Made by a program: the position numbers and the translations under genes. The notes under the pieces were generated by a model, which made no database searches, was not told the DNA's origin, and was given only the letters and a program-made list of their open reading frames with translations. DNA of 64,000 nt from Lineus longissimus (Eukaryota > Nemertea > Pilidiophora > Heteronemertea > Lineidae), in the NCBI RefSeq assembly GCF_910592395.1, contig NC_088317.1, forward strand, positions 17,344,039 through 17,408,038, in the 5' to 3' direction. Positions within the stretch are counted from its first letter, which is position 1, and the number at the start of each line of letters is the position of its first letter. Of the stretch, positions 51,945 through 64,000 are shown piece after piece.

Positions 51945-54900
51945 TCAGCTTTTCTTCGGTTCAACAACAGCATGTTGTGGGGAGTCTGGTTCGCTCTCTT
52001 CGGGTGAAGACAGAGCAACAACAGACAATCGCTTCCGACGGAGTTGGATTCTTGCACATTTTGGACAATTCTCCGGTACGAAACAGCTACCATGGTAACA
52101 AGCACCACAAACTGAAAGAGGAAGAAAGGAAACATTGAAGCTTCACTGTCACAATAAATCTCAGCAGGATCTGAGAATCAGTCGATCGCCTCACTTGTCC
52201 ATGAGAAAAGAGAACGAAAGACGCATCACAAGAATGTTGGTGAGCAGCCCAGGACTGATCTGTGGAGGTTATCAATACAAAAATGTTCACCAAGCTTTTG
52301 CAGATAAACATACTCGTGAACATTTGGCTTCAAGAATGTCACCCGATTTACGGCTTTGTAAAAGTAACATTTGGGCCTACCTCGGCACTGGGCAACTCGG
52401 TTGAGTTCAAAGGGAAATATCACATCAGTTTCATTGTTGCATAACTCGCAGATGAAACCTTTCGCTTGGCACAGCTGGAAGAGACAGAAGATATGTTAAG
52501 TCACATTGAACAGTAAACTCGAATTTCACTGACCTGAGATCAATTGTCCTATTCAAGCTTGATATCATGCCATTCAGCGCATTCAATTCGAACAGACAAT
52601 ATGTTTGCGATACCAAGTTGTCCGAAGGTCACGAGAATGGCTCTGTCAAGTCAGGCCAAGTCAGACCTTCAGGCCAAGAGTCTCGCACACCACGTATGAT
52701 GCCATGACTGCCTGAATACCTACTTGACATCCACTTATATGGCAGACGGAATCGGTCACAAGGTTCCTGAGGTGGGGTAGAATCTCAGAGTTCTTGACTT
52801 TGACGAGGTCCGAGAGGGAGTAGAGCTCAGGTTCGGAGATCCAATGGGAGGGCAGGCGATGGAGATCATTCAGAATACTGAAATTGCGGCAAAAGTGGTT
52901 GAAGAATTGGATGCAGAAGCTTTGTAATGAGTAATGTAAGTCTGGCACTGAGTCAAGTAACCTACTGTTTGCCTTACGACCAAATGGCAGTGGCACATAA
53001 ACTATCGTAATCACAGGAATTGACAACTCCACATGCACGATACACCACACCTTTGTATCAAATGTCATAACTGGTGCTAAGACAGACACTTACCCTGAAG
53101 CTAATCGACAAGTCTTTATAAACAAATATATGTGATAAAGTTGAACACGGCATTCCCGAATCATCTCCAAAGCACGCACTTTCCGGTATAGGGCCGAATT
53201 AATGTCCGATATATTGAATAACGGATCAGCGTACATTTTTGTCAGGAGGTCATGTGAAAAGTTCGACACGGTGTATTTTGAAAAGTCCCATTTCCGAAGT
53301 ATTCTCCCAGGGATGAAGAATATTGTGTTCGAATGGCAACATTGACAGAAGAATTTCCCGAGGTATTCACAGTAGCGGAGTCTTTTCGTGTAACCTGAAA
53401 TACAAATGTAAAGAATTGTGTGAGGCACATATAAATTACACGATAGTCTTTATCATTTCTTGATGTTTGGTATCAGAATTCCATAACCATATCAATTTGT
53501 GTTCTTGGGGATGTTCTGCCTTGCCATCAAAGGTGTTGTGGCTCTGACATTCAGACAGGCCCCCTTCCCTCAGTCACCACAGCAGAGTCTGTTATCCTAC
53601 TCTTGAAATCATGTAACCTCCTCAACAGGGCCAACTCTCCATTCTCTGCCAAGAAGAAATCAGCTCCATCTCTTGAATAGGGACAACCTACCTTGATCAA
53701 CTTTTGTGCCACACCCTGTACACCTATAGTTCTGTTTAGCCAATAACACCTTTCGTCTGAAAGACAAAGTGAACCTATTCAGAAAAAAAGGATGCGGTTA
53801 ACTGCTGTCTATTAAACAAAACAAGTCCTTAAGATCATCTTTCTTCCACTGTAATAAGGATTAATGTCAAAACTAGTTTATAGGACGGCCCAAAACTTCA
53901 AAGTTTTCAAAACCTATGGAAATGACCATTGGTTGAAAAGGTCGGAAACAGGAGTTTCTGACGAGATATTTGCTTTTGATTAGAGCAACCAGAACAGACC
54001 CAAAGAGGCATTACAGATAGGAATTTGATCTTACTTTGGAGGTGGATGTATGTTGAAGATTATCTGTGCTCGCGGTGGGGCCCACTCCAGGTTACCTCGG
54101 ATTCTCGTCTGGAGAGAAAAGAGGGGTATGGCATAATGTTATTCAAGAATGGGAAATTATCGATGGAATTACAACAATTTTAGCAACGGAAAGGCCCAAA
54201 GACCCCTCTGTCATCTTTATTGCTATTGCTAAACTTTCCACACTGGTTCATCAAGTGGATTACGCTAGTTCTGGGCCACAGCAGACTAATCCTCTGTCCA
54301 AGAAATTTATATTTTGGAATGAAAGGCATTTCTATTGTTCAATTCTCCCCCTCAAGTTTACAACAGAGCCAGGGGTATTGTTGCCTATAACTAGCATATT
54401 CAATTCAATGAACAAGGTTGACTTCCTTCTATAACAGAGCTTGGCAAATCTATTGTCAAGGTTAACTTCCTTCTAATCAAATGTTCAGTTTGAAATGGCA
54501 ATAAACTGTCAACCCTCCAGGACATTATTGTCAGCAAGTATAGATTAACCCAAACTTGTTGTTAGTAAATACAGTTGTTGTTACTCAGCAGGCATTTACT
54601 GATTGATAACTTATGGACATCACAAATTTGTCACTGTACATGATAGGCCTCTATTAGTGAAAGGATGAAGTGTCGATTTTGGGGAAATTTCAAGATATAC
54701 CTTTGTGGTGAGCTCGCGTTCACCATCATCAGGCGAGATCGGAAAAGAGTCTGGGAGGGGCAACAACTGAAGCGAAAAGAGTGAAAAGATCATATTATAA
54801 TAGTTATTAGCAAAGTTTAGTTCACCAAAAGGAGTAGACCTCAAGATTAAAGGGTTGTGGGTTCAATTCCCGCCACTGCCACGCTCGTTTGCCACCCAGA

Positions 54901-57900
54901 GAAAGATGCTTTACTTCTTCAATTGTTTTGCCTTTGAATGAGAAAAGCAAGATTCTTTGTACCAGGTGTCCCTATGCTAAGGCAAGGAACAGACCCTATC
55001 AAAGTGTACAGTAGTTTCTGATGGGTTTTTCCTAAGCCAAAGTCATAGTCGCAAGGCCAATAAAGCCAATTGGTGCCTATAAACTGTAGTAGCAAGCAAG
55101 AACCGTCCTGCCCTATACGGGAAGAACACGCTCGGTAGAATTTCGCCTCCAAAAGCCGAGTAAATGAAGAAGAAGATTCGTTCCACTTACTGCCTGAGGT
55201 ACGTCGGTCTCGGACACTAACCACTCCAAGTCGGACGCTTTTGGAAGTTGGTTATCGCTAAACTTCTTCAGCAAGTTTATGGCAACAAGTTCTGCAGCAG
55301 ACACGCAGGAAGACTCGAAACTTGAGCTGGAAAATCAAACAAGGAAGTTAGTCAACTTACCCATGAGGTCGTGTTAAACATCCGCCGCGTCCTCTTCAAA
55401 ACAACCTGATAGTCCTATCTTGGTTCCATCAACTGGGCCTATTGAGTATTTATTTCTCTCAACTAATCAAAAACACTTGTTTCCAAACAAATCAGCTTCT
55501 CAACTTGGAAATGAATGCTTCCCTCGTTTGATAGTGAAAGTTGTAGTAACATACCCTAAAGGTTTATTCTCCACATAAACAGGTTTATTTGCAGCAGTTT
55601 TCTGTAGTTCAGCCTCCGAGTAGAGCGACCCGAGCGACAGAGATAACCCTGTGTCCTTGAGAGCAGTCAGGTTCGTGGTGGGGCTGGCCCGGTCATCGAC
55701 GTGGATGTCAATATCTTGCTCTTCAAGCTCGCTGGAGTCCATAGAATCTGTCCAGGCCATGGCGTCTTGGTTCACACTCGGGGAAGTGCTGGTCGTGGCT
55801 GCGGACACAAACAAATCAACTTTGGAGTCATAGAAGTAAATATTGAGTTTGAGCTGAGCGTCATTACTAGCTCTATAAACAATATTGGGCAATTTGTAAT
55901 CTAATGTAGGAGGAAACCTACACTGTCAGGGAGAGTCATCCTCTGTAGCCCAAGAAGATGTTTGCTGACCAGGTTTCGAACCCATTACCTCAGAACTGAC
56001 AGGCGCTGATATTAATTTCGAACAACTGTCTTGCCACTGTGCCTCTCTGACAGCCCAGTCAAGGAATGTAGCATTAGCTATCTCAGACGCAAACTATATA
56101 TCTATGGACCAGCTGCAGTATGACTTGTGCCAGGGGAAATGGTTTTGGCGTTCCCTATCACTTTTATAAAAGATACTCACTGTCAGTTCTTCCATCACTT
56201 GATGGTAGCACCCTTGCTTTCTGGAAAGACGAAAAGATTTGTTATTGACACTCAAAAATCAAAGGTTTAGTACTTTAAATCACAATGCATTACAAAGTAC
56301 TCTGCCCTGTACAATATCCAGGCACTACTTGGAATCTCTTGAAAAGTTTTTTCTGCGCATTTGTTTAATTTGGGCCGTGGTTTGTCTTTGTCGAAATCAT
56401 CCATTACCTCTCTCAATTTCTCCCGTCGGCGAATTCGTATTCGTTGTTGCAGCTCTCGAATCTCATCATCGTCCGAGTCGCCCTCGTCAATATCTGATAC
56501 GACATGGGGTTTGATCACATGATTCCATTTCATCTGTTCAATGGCTGCTATCAGAGCTTCTGATATACTGAAATGGGCATTTTCCTAAAAGAGGCAAAAC
56601 AAGTAAGGCTCATGAGGATGTAATTGAATGGAGAGCTAGACTAGTCTTTATGTATTCTTGGTAAGAGTGATCATGGAAGCCTCATTATGATGCACAGTAT
56701 TTCAAAAGAGTTTGATAAATTCTAAGAGCATTTTATCTGAGTAGAATCAATGGAGAGTTGGAAAAAGATTTTGCAGCTCCATTACATGGTCAACCTCATC
56801 TGCACTAGGATACAGGAGAAATTACTGGCCAAAATCTGAACTCTCACCCAACAAAACAAGATGGCCGTAATTTTGATTCTATTTTGAGTTGATTACCTTA
56901 TCAAGCTCAGCACAAGTGTGAAAGTCCTGAGAAGCCAGAAAACTTCGCAGCGATTGTCCTTGCCGTGGCCGCGGGAAATACGTGTCGTCATCGCCGACGA
57001 TTTTAAGTGGTAGCGAACTCGACAACCCGTGCGTACCATCAATATCGACCGCCTCTTGTGAGTGCGGGGGGGACCCAATAGCCTGCCCTAGCAAGTGATC
57101 TGATTTGGAACGTTTATGGGTCTTTTTCGATTTCTTTTTCGCAATTGCCGATTCCATTTTATGTCGATGCGATTTCGTAATATCTGAGTCGTTTCCTTTT
57201 TGATTTCCTATATCCTCCAAATCTACATCTAACGAATCCTGACTTCCTCTGCCACGTTCTGAATTAATCAACGAACTTGAAGAATAATTACACCTTAGGA
57301 GGTTTGTCCGACTTGTTGACACAGATAGGCGGCCATTTTGTTTAGTGACATCATCACTACTGTCACTCTCTTCTGTAATATCACTATCATTGTTCAAAAT
57401 TTTATCGAGTAACTCTGAATTTTTTCCGTCCGACCGAACAGATGATGACCGTCTGTAACGTTTTTCATACCCAAACTCCCGTGACTCGTCGATGGATAAT
57501 TTTCTACGTTCTGGCACCAATTTTTTTGTCTTTGACACTTCAATGTTGAGCAGCGGGTCCTGACCCCGATCTACATTCCAGTTTAGCTCGTCGTTGGTTG
57601 TCTCTATTTCAGCAATATCACCTGATTTTTCAAGGACGGAGAGAAGTTGCGACTTGGCTGTTATTTTCCCATCCTCAGGACTCGAACCTGAAATGATAAT
57701 GAGCAGATGATATCATATTCGTGTCTTCTGAAATGTCATCTGCAACAGAAAGAGGATCATCAGTTTGGTATATCACATCCTAACGTTTGTAAGGCAGGAG
57801 GATAGGACTGACTCTGGTTTTTCGAGAATGGGTTTATCACAGTCCAAAGCAAAGTTCGAAAAACAACTTTCTTAAAATTTTCATCAAAATCGGGAAATGC

Positions 57901-60900
57901 TCTGTAGGCCTACCTGGAACTGAAGCGATAGAGTCCATGCTATTGTGTACAGTCCTTAGACCTCAAAATGTCTGAGAGTAAAGACAGATCTTCCTAGTTC
58001 GCTGCCAGTAGAGGAAATGAATACCGGCCGGATCTAATATACAATTTAGATCGTAATTATTGGTACCACTTAGGCCTACAGTATTCAATCACCACAGAAT
58101 GTATACAAACTAGCAATGCAAATAATGCAGTGTAAAAACTAATGGTAATGTGATGAAACCTAGGCAGATGCAATCACAAAAGTATGCTAATGAGCGTTGA
58201 TAATTATCATTAACCCATTTGTGGGCCAATGAATACTTCAGGCAAAAAATGTGAAAGTGAACTCTTGATGAATTCACCATTGAATCTGAAAATGCCGTCA
58301 CACATTAAAATGAAGAAATCTACAGGTCTGGAAAAGCCAGATATGATGAATCAACATGGCCGCTAGGCCTGGGACGTCTGTTTACTATAATGAATCAATT
58401 CAAGATCAATACCTGGGTTAATAAACCACTTCAGTCTTCATACGTTTACAAATGGAAAGTTGGTTTGAACAGGAATCTAGTATGAAAGTCTCGAGATACA
58501 AGAGCAGATTTCCAGTTAATTTTCTATTTCAAGACTGAACTTCTATGTCAAGAATATGCAATAAGAGTTTCAGATTTTGTAACTCTGTAGTATTAAGGCT
58601 GACGGGTCAAATATACATGCCTGGGTAAGGCCCAAGCTGAGCAGTCAGAAATGTTTGTGATGTGCATATAAATCTTCTACCCAAACGAACATAACCAACA
58701 TAACCGTTTGCTTGGCTTCAGCCAGTAAATGTATATTTGACCCAGCAGCCTTAAGGTACTGCTAAATCAGCAAGTCACTTGAGCTGGACAAAGTGGCCAA
58801 CAAAATGTGACCCGCTCTACCAAAACTAGGCGCTTGTCGCATCTGAACTTGACAGGTTGATACGGACTTGTTGTTCATTTCCCTATTGTAGACCTTTTGT
58901 GAAATGTGACCAAATCAGTTTGTAATAGATTTCACAAAAGGTCTACAATAGTGAAATGAACAACAAGTCCGTATCAACCTGTCGAGTTCAGATGCGACAA
59001 GCGCCTAGTTTTGGTAGAGCGAGTCACAAATGGGGTTTGAAACCATGAGCCCAATACACCACAACAAATAGGCCACTTCACTGCACATAGTATGATAGTA
59101 CAGTGACGTCATCACCTGTCATGCTGGAGAAACAGGCAAAAGAAAGCCAGCCCAAATGACCATGTCAGCATTTGATTCAAATCCTTGTTCTGCCCTCCAA
59201 CATGGCTGGCCATGAAAACACTCTATTCACAAGATCACACCACATTCTATGTGGAGTTGCTTCCCTTGGTGAGAAAGAGCAAGAAACCTGGGTGAAGGCG
59301 ACACGAAATGCAGGAAGGTCAATCGTGTAAAATCAACACATATTGCCAGTATACAGAAAACATACACGCAGAATTTTGAAGGCAATGAGAACTAGATTGT
59401 TTTCAGACCTACCTATTTCATTGAACACTTCCTAATATCATGATATTGTGATATCGATGTGCTTAACAGGCCCACCTCGGCCCACCTAGGTCTTAAAGGC
59501 CTACTCTGCTGTTTTAAACTTCGTTGAAAATTGAACTTGGATTTGTGTAGATACACACTGAAATCACATTCCAACAGTACCACTGTGTAAACTGACTTAC
59601 AAGCATGAAAAATGCCAAGTTTCAGCTACTTTGCATGCATAACTACACTACAACGGCAATGTTTATTTCTTTTTACTTTACCACAAGAAAATATAGCGAC
59701 AACGAGCGATGTAGGCCTTTAAGATATTGCCCATAATCTGACCTGGATCATTGGACTTAAGGACACGGGTAAATAACCCAGTATCAGCCGTTCAATACGG
59801 ACGGCTGCCAAGTGGACTGTACATTTAGTTCTCACTCCAACCACCAGATGGAAATACTGTACTCGGCAAATCAATGACATCAGCTCAAATGGCAAACTTG
59901 TTTGAAGAGTATGACCCCACATCCACTTCCATATTCTAGTGTAACTGGATGCAGGGCTGTACTTTTGGACGGGGAGGGGGGTAACAGGCTGTGGTGAGGG
60001 AAGGCACAACAACACAAGAGAAATATGTTCTTAGTGCAGATTTCTGAGGGGTGCTAGCACCTACCCTCAAATAGAGTCCCCTCAAATGCGGGCCCCTCAA
60101 ATATGGGCCCCTCAAATACGGCTCAGAATTAACAGTACCTCTTTTGAAAGTCAGCCCTGATGAAACTTCACCATGTCAGACCACCCTACAAGACCACGCA
60201 ACCCCTCCACGATGACATTTTACCCACCTCTACTCGTCGGCCTTGCATGTTCATCCGATGTCGACAGAAAGTTCTCATCTCTCTTCGGTGATGTAAAAGA
60301 TGGCGCCAGAGGGTCGAGGGAGCTCTTCCGTCGAATCATAATGGCGGGCGTTGACGGTTTGTTCACGGGAAGGGAGGCACTTCGCACGTGTGAGATCTTC
60401 TTCTGTTTGAGTTTTAACTGAAAGAGAAAAGTGGTCAGTGAACACCAGATCAGCAGAAGGGGCAATGCAAGAATTGATGCCTAACATGTAAAACTCTTCT
60501 TAATGGAGTCCTGGATTTCAAACCAGTGATTTAACAGGACAAACAGACTTATACGAATGTTGGAATCTCCCCCTGCTGGGTTATTATACAACCCCAATCA
60601 CCTCTTCAAAAGTGAGTTCAAAGGTAACTTCAAACGCACAACAATGCAAGCTTCACTTCAGGACCAACCACCCCATTTACAATCCTTGTAATTTTCGGAC
60701 TGAACAGATCCCCTCCTACTGTGATATCAATAGTTTGAACTGAAGAAAATAGCTCAAAAAGCAGCTTTTTTGTCATGCAACCATCTGTGAACCTCTTGCA
60801 AGTCTTGGATATGAAACAAGAGGCCCCCGGACCTGACACTCAGCTGAGATTCATTTCCTTACCAGGCTTGGGTTGATTTCTGCCAAAAGTGCTGCTTTGT

Positions 60901-60969
60901 TTTGTTCAACTGCTTGCAGGCAGATCAACATGGCTCCATAATACTCCTTACTGCAGAGGAAGGCATCAT
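51945..60969 (-). CDS. RUBCN: Rubicon (RUN and Rubicon-homology autophagy regulator), C-terminal 867 residues
   Basis: Known role: binds the class III PI3K complex and Rab7 and restrains autophagosome and endosome maturation; also used in LC3-associated phagocytosis. Exons on the minus strand, in phase: 60863-60969, 60228-60417, 56897-57687, 56408-56584, 56181-56220, 55555-55798, 55191-55326, 54701-54766, 54035-54108, 53692-53756, 53094-53394, 52724-52877, 52381-52474, 51945-52111. The first holds the end of the RUN domain ([20 protein letters not shown]). A long Ser-rich linker follows, then the conserved [20 protein letters not shown] segment, an Arg-rich helix, SELEWL-like [14 protein letters not shown], and the Rubicon homology domain with zinc ligands [40 protein letters not shown] and [22 protein letters not shown] and [10 protein letters not shown] match closely. 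The exon at 60969 begins in mid codon, so upstream RUN exons lie beyond the window unless a short first exon is used. Confidence 0.96.
54845..54895 (+). repeat. tRNA-like B-box fragment
   Basis: gttgtgggttcaattcccgc is a good B box with short flanking arms, probably a SINE remnant in a RUBCN intron. No complete tRNA can be folded. Confidence 0.4.
57700..60220. other. RUBCN intron
   Basis: The flanking exons join in phase without any exon in this 2.5-kb interval. It contains the family A foldback element and a short run of cccctcaaat repeats at about 60062-60121. Confidence 0.6.
58807..59027. mobile_element. Foldback (MITE-like) element, family A, copy 2
   Basis: A near-perfect 221-bp palindrome: left arm gtgacccgctctaccaaaac, then ggcgcttgtcgcatctgaac and ggttgatacggacttgttgt; the right arm is its inverse ending gtagagcgagtcac. 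Arms of about 100 bp flank a small loop near 58917-58930. It is less decayed than the relative at 12425. Confidence 0.92.
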
Positions 60970-61620
60970 CTGCAAAATACAAGGGACATAGAAATGTTCA
61001 AAATATGATTACTAAAGCATATATGTGACTCTTTTTGGGTAGGATGTGGAGGGGCAGGGGTGCAAGGCCTGAGAAAGAGGGACACCAGGCCCTCACTTTC
61101 CAGATTTTATAATCCATTTTAATATTTTTCTGAAATTAGGATGGGATGTGATGGGGCTGTTTTGGATCTGTGCCTGGAGGAGGGGAGGGGGTAGGTGATT
61201 AGGGTGTCTCATGGGTCTGAAGATTTGAAATCGATTTTATCAAAACATGAGGATGGAGAAGAGGGAAAAGCAGACAACTGAAATTTACCTTTGTACTAGT
61301 ATTTTCTAAGCCAGTGGAATGAAACAAATCTAATTTTCACAACATGATCTCACACTGAAAACACATGCACTGTGTCCAGTAAAAATTGGGTGACAAATTA
61401 AACAGCAGTCTTAATAACAAAAGCATATTTACACACAGGTCTAAATTACATAACAAAATTACACTTTGATAAAGTGGACATGTATTGTAGTGATTCCATA
61501 GAACTGCATGAACATGTGGCATGTTTACGTGATGATTTACATAATGGCATGAAACAAGTTAAATGCTTGCATGTTACATGTATGCATGACACAACTATTG
61601 CTCCCAATAATATGAAAATA

Positions 61621-61798
61621 CAGTAGAACCTCTCTATTAAGGACACTCTCGGGACTGACAAGTGCTGTCCCTAATAGAGAGGTGTCCTAATAAGAGAGGT
61701 CAAATTGAAAGGAAACTACCAATTTGGGACCAAAACTGGTGTCCTTAATAGAGAGGTTGTCCTTAATAGAGAGGTGTCCGCTAAGGGAGGTTCCACTG
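61621..61798. mobile_element. TA-type MITE, family D, complete copy
   Basis: Ends CAGTAGAACCTCTCT and, inverted, AGGGAGGTTCCACTG, flanked on both sides by TA, the target duplication of Tc1/mariner-type transposons. The inside repeats ggtgtccttaatagagagg several times. No coding capacity. A truncated relative lies at 40732. Confidence 0.85.
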
Positions 61799-61800
61799 TA

Positions 61801-64000
61801 TGTGAAAATAAAGTTTTTTTGTCAAAAAGGCCTCTGCTGTTCATGTGACGTCGATTTTCTTAGAAATACTGCAATTGTGCAGACATTGTTGAAACTTATA
61901 TAAAGTATGCACTAACAGAATTTGCAATTTTAAGATTTCAAATCTTAAAATGAAAGATGGAGGCCTTCAACCACATGAAATAATCTGAAAAACTAAGATC
62001 TTCTGATTGAGAGCGACGCAAAGATACCTATTAGGTCAATAAGTTCAATAACCCAGAATGTCAACAATGAATAACAAAGTACATAACGAGGTTGATGTGT
62101 TCCTCATTTGGCATCTTGCCAAGCGAACAGCTGACTGTAGTAACATGACCAATTATCTGCAAATTTGCGGAGAAAAGTAGATATTTGGCCCTAGTCCAAG
62201 CAAACCAATCCTTCACCTTCCTCGCAGGTCAAATATAAGACTTTGGACAGTCATATATTTCATATGACAACATCGATACAGTTAGTTGATGTGACGCAAT
62301 TTGCTGATAGCACGTAATTAACTTGTGAAAATCCACTCTTTTTTGCCAAGCCAATTACTACGAATTAATGCTAAAACTGTGCCGTTCCCCAATATAGTAA
62401 ACGAAACCTGGGGAAAGGTTCGCATTTAGAGGTTCCAGTGACAAGTCCCTTTCTTCAAGAAAAACAAATATTTTGATGAAGAGCCAATCAAAAAATATCA
62501 AAGTTTAATTGACAGCCAATCAATGTTTGATTGACACCAAATTAACATACTCGCCCTCTTCCTTAATGATGCTATACTGGACGTTATGAATTTTATCCAG
62601 CGATATCAATTCCTCCAAAACTTCCTCCTGTGACTTACCATCTCGAACAAGAATTGTCTGCGGCATATTGAAAAGTTTACTTTCCAGAGCCAATGATTTG
62701 AATAATCCACAAAGTCTTAAAATAGCGGTAGGCCTAAGCGACCTTCTTAGGTCTAAGAATGTTTCACGTTTCAGTATAAGTCACTGGGTTCTCCATGCAC
62801 TTATTGTCAGTTCTAACACAGTGACTCCAAGACCTAAATATAAAGTATTTTCCAAGTTTGCCAACGCTTTAGAATCCTTAACTCACATTGTTATATCCAC
62901 ATACTTATCCACATATGGTATATTTTTGACCATTTATTCGTCAGAATCTAACGTTATCGAATCCTGAAATTAATCAGATGATGAGAATCTCTGTATATGT
63001 AAATTATGTGAAACATAACATCCTTATTTTAATACACTGCAGGCACAATCACTGCAGAATCAGCTGTGTGCTTTGCCCAGGAGGGCCTACGGCTGTCGAT
63101 ATATAGTTTTAGACTTTTGGCACCAGTTCAGCTCACTAGTGCACACTTGCAGTTTTTTTCACAGCACATTACAAAACTGCTCAGACTAATGCGAATGCCA
63201 ATTTTTGATGACTCTGCAGCAAATAAATGGTCTAGAAATTAGGGCAGTCGTTCTGTGCAGAATATCGTGTGAGACAACTGAAGAGGTGCCTGCTTCGGTC
63301 AGCGAGAGGTCACCCCAATGACATCAACTCGACTCATGATGATCAGGCAATCAGACAACTAATTATCGTTAAAGATTCTGTATATAACTCCTCTGTAATC
63401 ATGCACAATACCAAGATTGAAAGTTGGACAGTCCCCCAATAATTGGGCAGGTCCGTTATATCCTAAGTGGTAATTGCATTTTCGTTGTTCAATGTGAAAT
63501 GTGAGGAATGTGCTCCAACAAAAAATGAAGTATTCCAGATTTACAATTTCCTTTGATAAATTCTCGAACAGAAGAAGCCAAAAATAAAGATTTTCGCAAA
63601 AGATTCCAAGAATTGATATATTATTCCTGATCCTGAGCTACAATCAATTTGTCCCCGAGATGTGAACACCTGAAACCATCATTGGCAAGTAATGACTTTC
63701 ACAGCACTGCACGGAACTATCGCCACAGTTTAACATTGCCAGGATTTTGGCTTTTGCCCAAAACTAAGAAACTGTTCGATTGCTAGTGCGAATACATTAC
63801 ACTGCTAAGGTCAAGTCAAGAAGTCTTATGAAGAATGATGTCTCGAAATTGGCTAAAGGAGTTTCGCCAATCCTATACTGCATAACATTCAACTGTCTTA
63901 CAAAACATTTTATTGTAAGAATCCACAATCGAGAGCCATTGAATTTTGGGCATAATTTTAGGATCTAGATTTTGATAACCAGTCCATTTCAACTGAAATC
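61801..64000. other. Region upstream of the visible RUBCN exons
   Basis: Probably a RUBCN intron. I searched for the rest of the RUN domain on the minus strand and did not find it. Apart from the candidate exon at 62551-62666 nothing is recognisable. Confidence 0.45.
62551..62666 (-). CDS. Possible short first exon (RUBCN isoform or another gene)
   Basis: An ATG at 62666 opens MPQTILVRDGKSQEEVLEEL and stays open and coding-like to a donor GTATGT after 62551 (38 codons plus 2 nt). A stronger donor, GTAAGT, follows 62639 after 28 nt; that ends in phase 1, exactly what the RUBCN exon at 60969 needs, and would give MPQTILVRD joined to DDAFLCSK. I do not recognise the peptide. Upstream of the ATG the frame contains stops, as expected of a 5' UTR. 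Confidence 0.3.

Noticed and set aside
52661-53089. 142-codon minus-strand frame as a separate gene
   Set aside because: Its last part is RUBCN exon 52724-52877; the start of the frame is intron, as shown by the acceptor and by phase with the neighbouring exons.

Overview
The window is nuclear DNA of an animal. Every confident gene is split by GT-AG introns, carries animal-specific domain combinations, and lies among foldback transposons, SINE-like fragments and many short tandem arrays. Intron size, repeat types and the gene set suggest a marine invertebrate (a lophotrochozoan or an invertebrate deuterostome), but the sequence alone does not settle the phylum. Gene models were assembled by eye from splice sites, reading phase and family conservation; exon junctions were checked for phase but not against transcripts.

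Layout. 1-22.9 kb has no gene I can name. It holds tandem repeats (5 x 70 bp near 6.7 kb, a decayed ~215-bp satellite at 9.6-11.2 kb, 3 x 77 bp near 15.6 kb), foldback elements at 12.4 and 15.8 kb, and a ~1.1-kb composite repeat ending in a (GAC)n microsatellite at 17.8-19.0 kb. 22.95-26.1 kb (minus) carries seven exons for the N-terminal 238 residues of propionyl-CoA carboxylase beta (PCCB); the later exons were not found. 27.0-29.25 kb (minus) carries a complete five-exon dCMP deaminase (DCTD). 30.3-31.1 kb has a perfect 377-bp tandem duplication.

32.7-41.0 kb (plus) is a complete 13-exon adhesion GPCR of about 1,210 residues: signal peptide, cysteine-rich head, Thr/Ser mucin stalk with a 4 x 56-residue repeat, GAIN domain with GPS cleavage motif, seven transmembrane helices and a short tail. 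43.0-48.0 kb (minus, convergent with the GPCR) is an eight-exon, single-domain pantothenate-kinase-fold gene closest to the N-terminal domain of PANK4, with degenerate catalytic motifs. Its last intron contains a 12-copy, 52-bp array that duplicates the end of exon 7 together with its 5' splice site. 48-51.9 kb is repeat-rich (SINE-like sequence, LINE tail, 15 x 40-bp array, foldback elements). 51.9-61.0 kb (minus) is the C-terminal 867 residues of Rubicon (RUBCN); its RUN-domain exons should lie beyond the right edge, and a possible RUN-less first exon sits at 62.64-62.67 kb.

The genes do not form one pathway: PCCB (mitochondrial propionate catabolism), DCTD (pyrimidine nucleotide supply), an adhesion receptor, a CoA-pathway-like protein and an autophagy/endosome regulator. 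The points most worth a second look are the splice-site array in the PANK4-like gene, its degraded active site, the mucin-stalk receptor, the unfinished PCCB gene and several small foldback families present in two or more copies.
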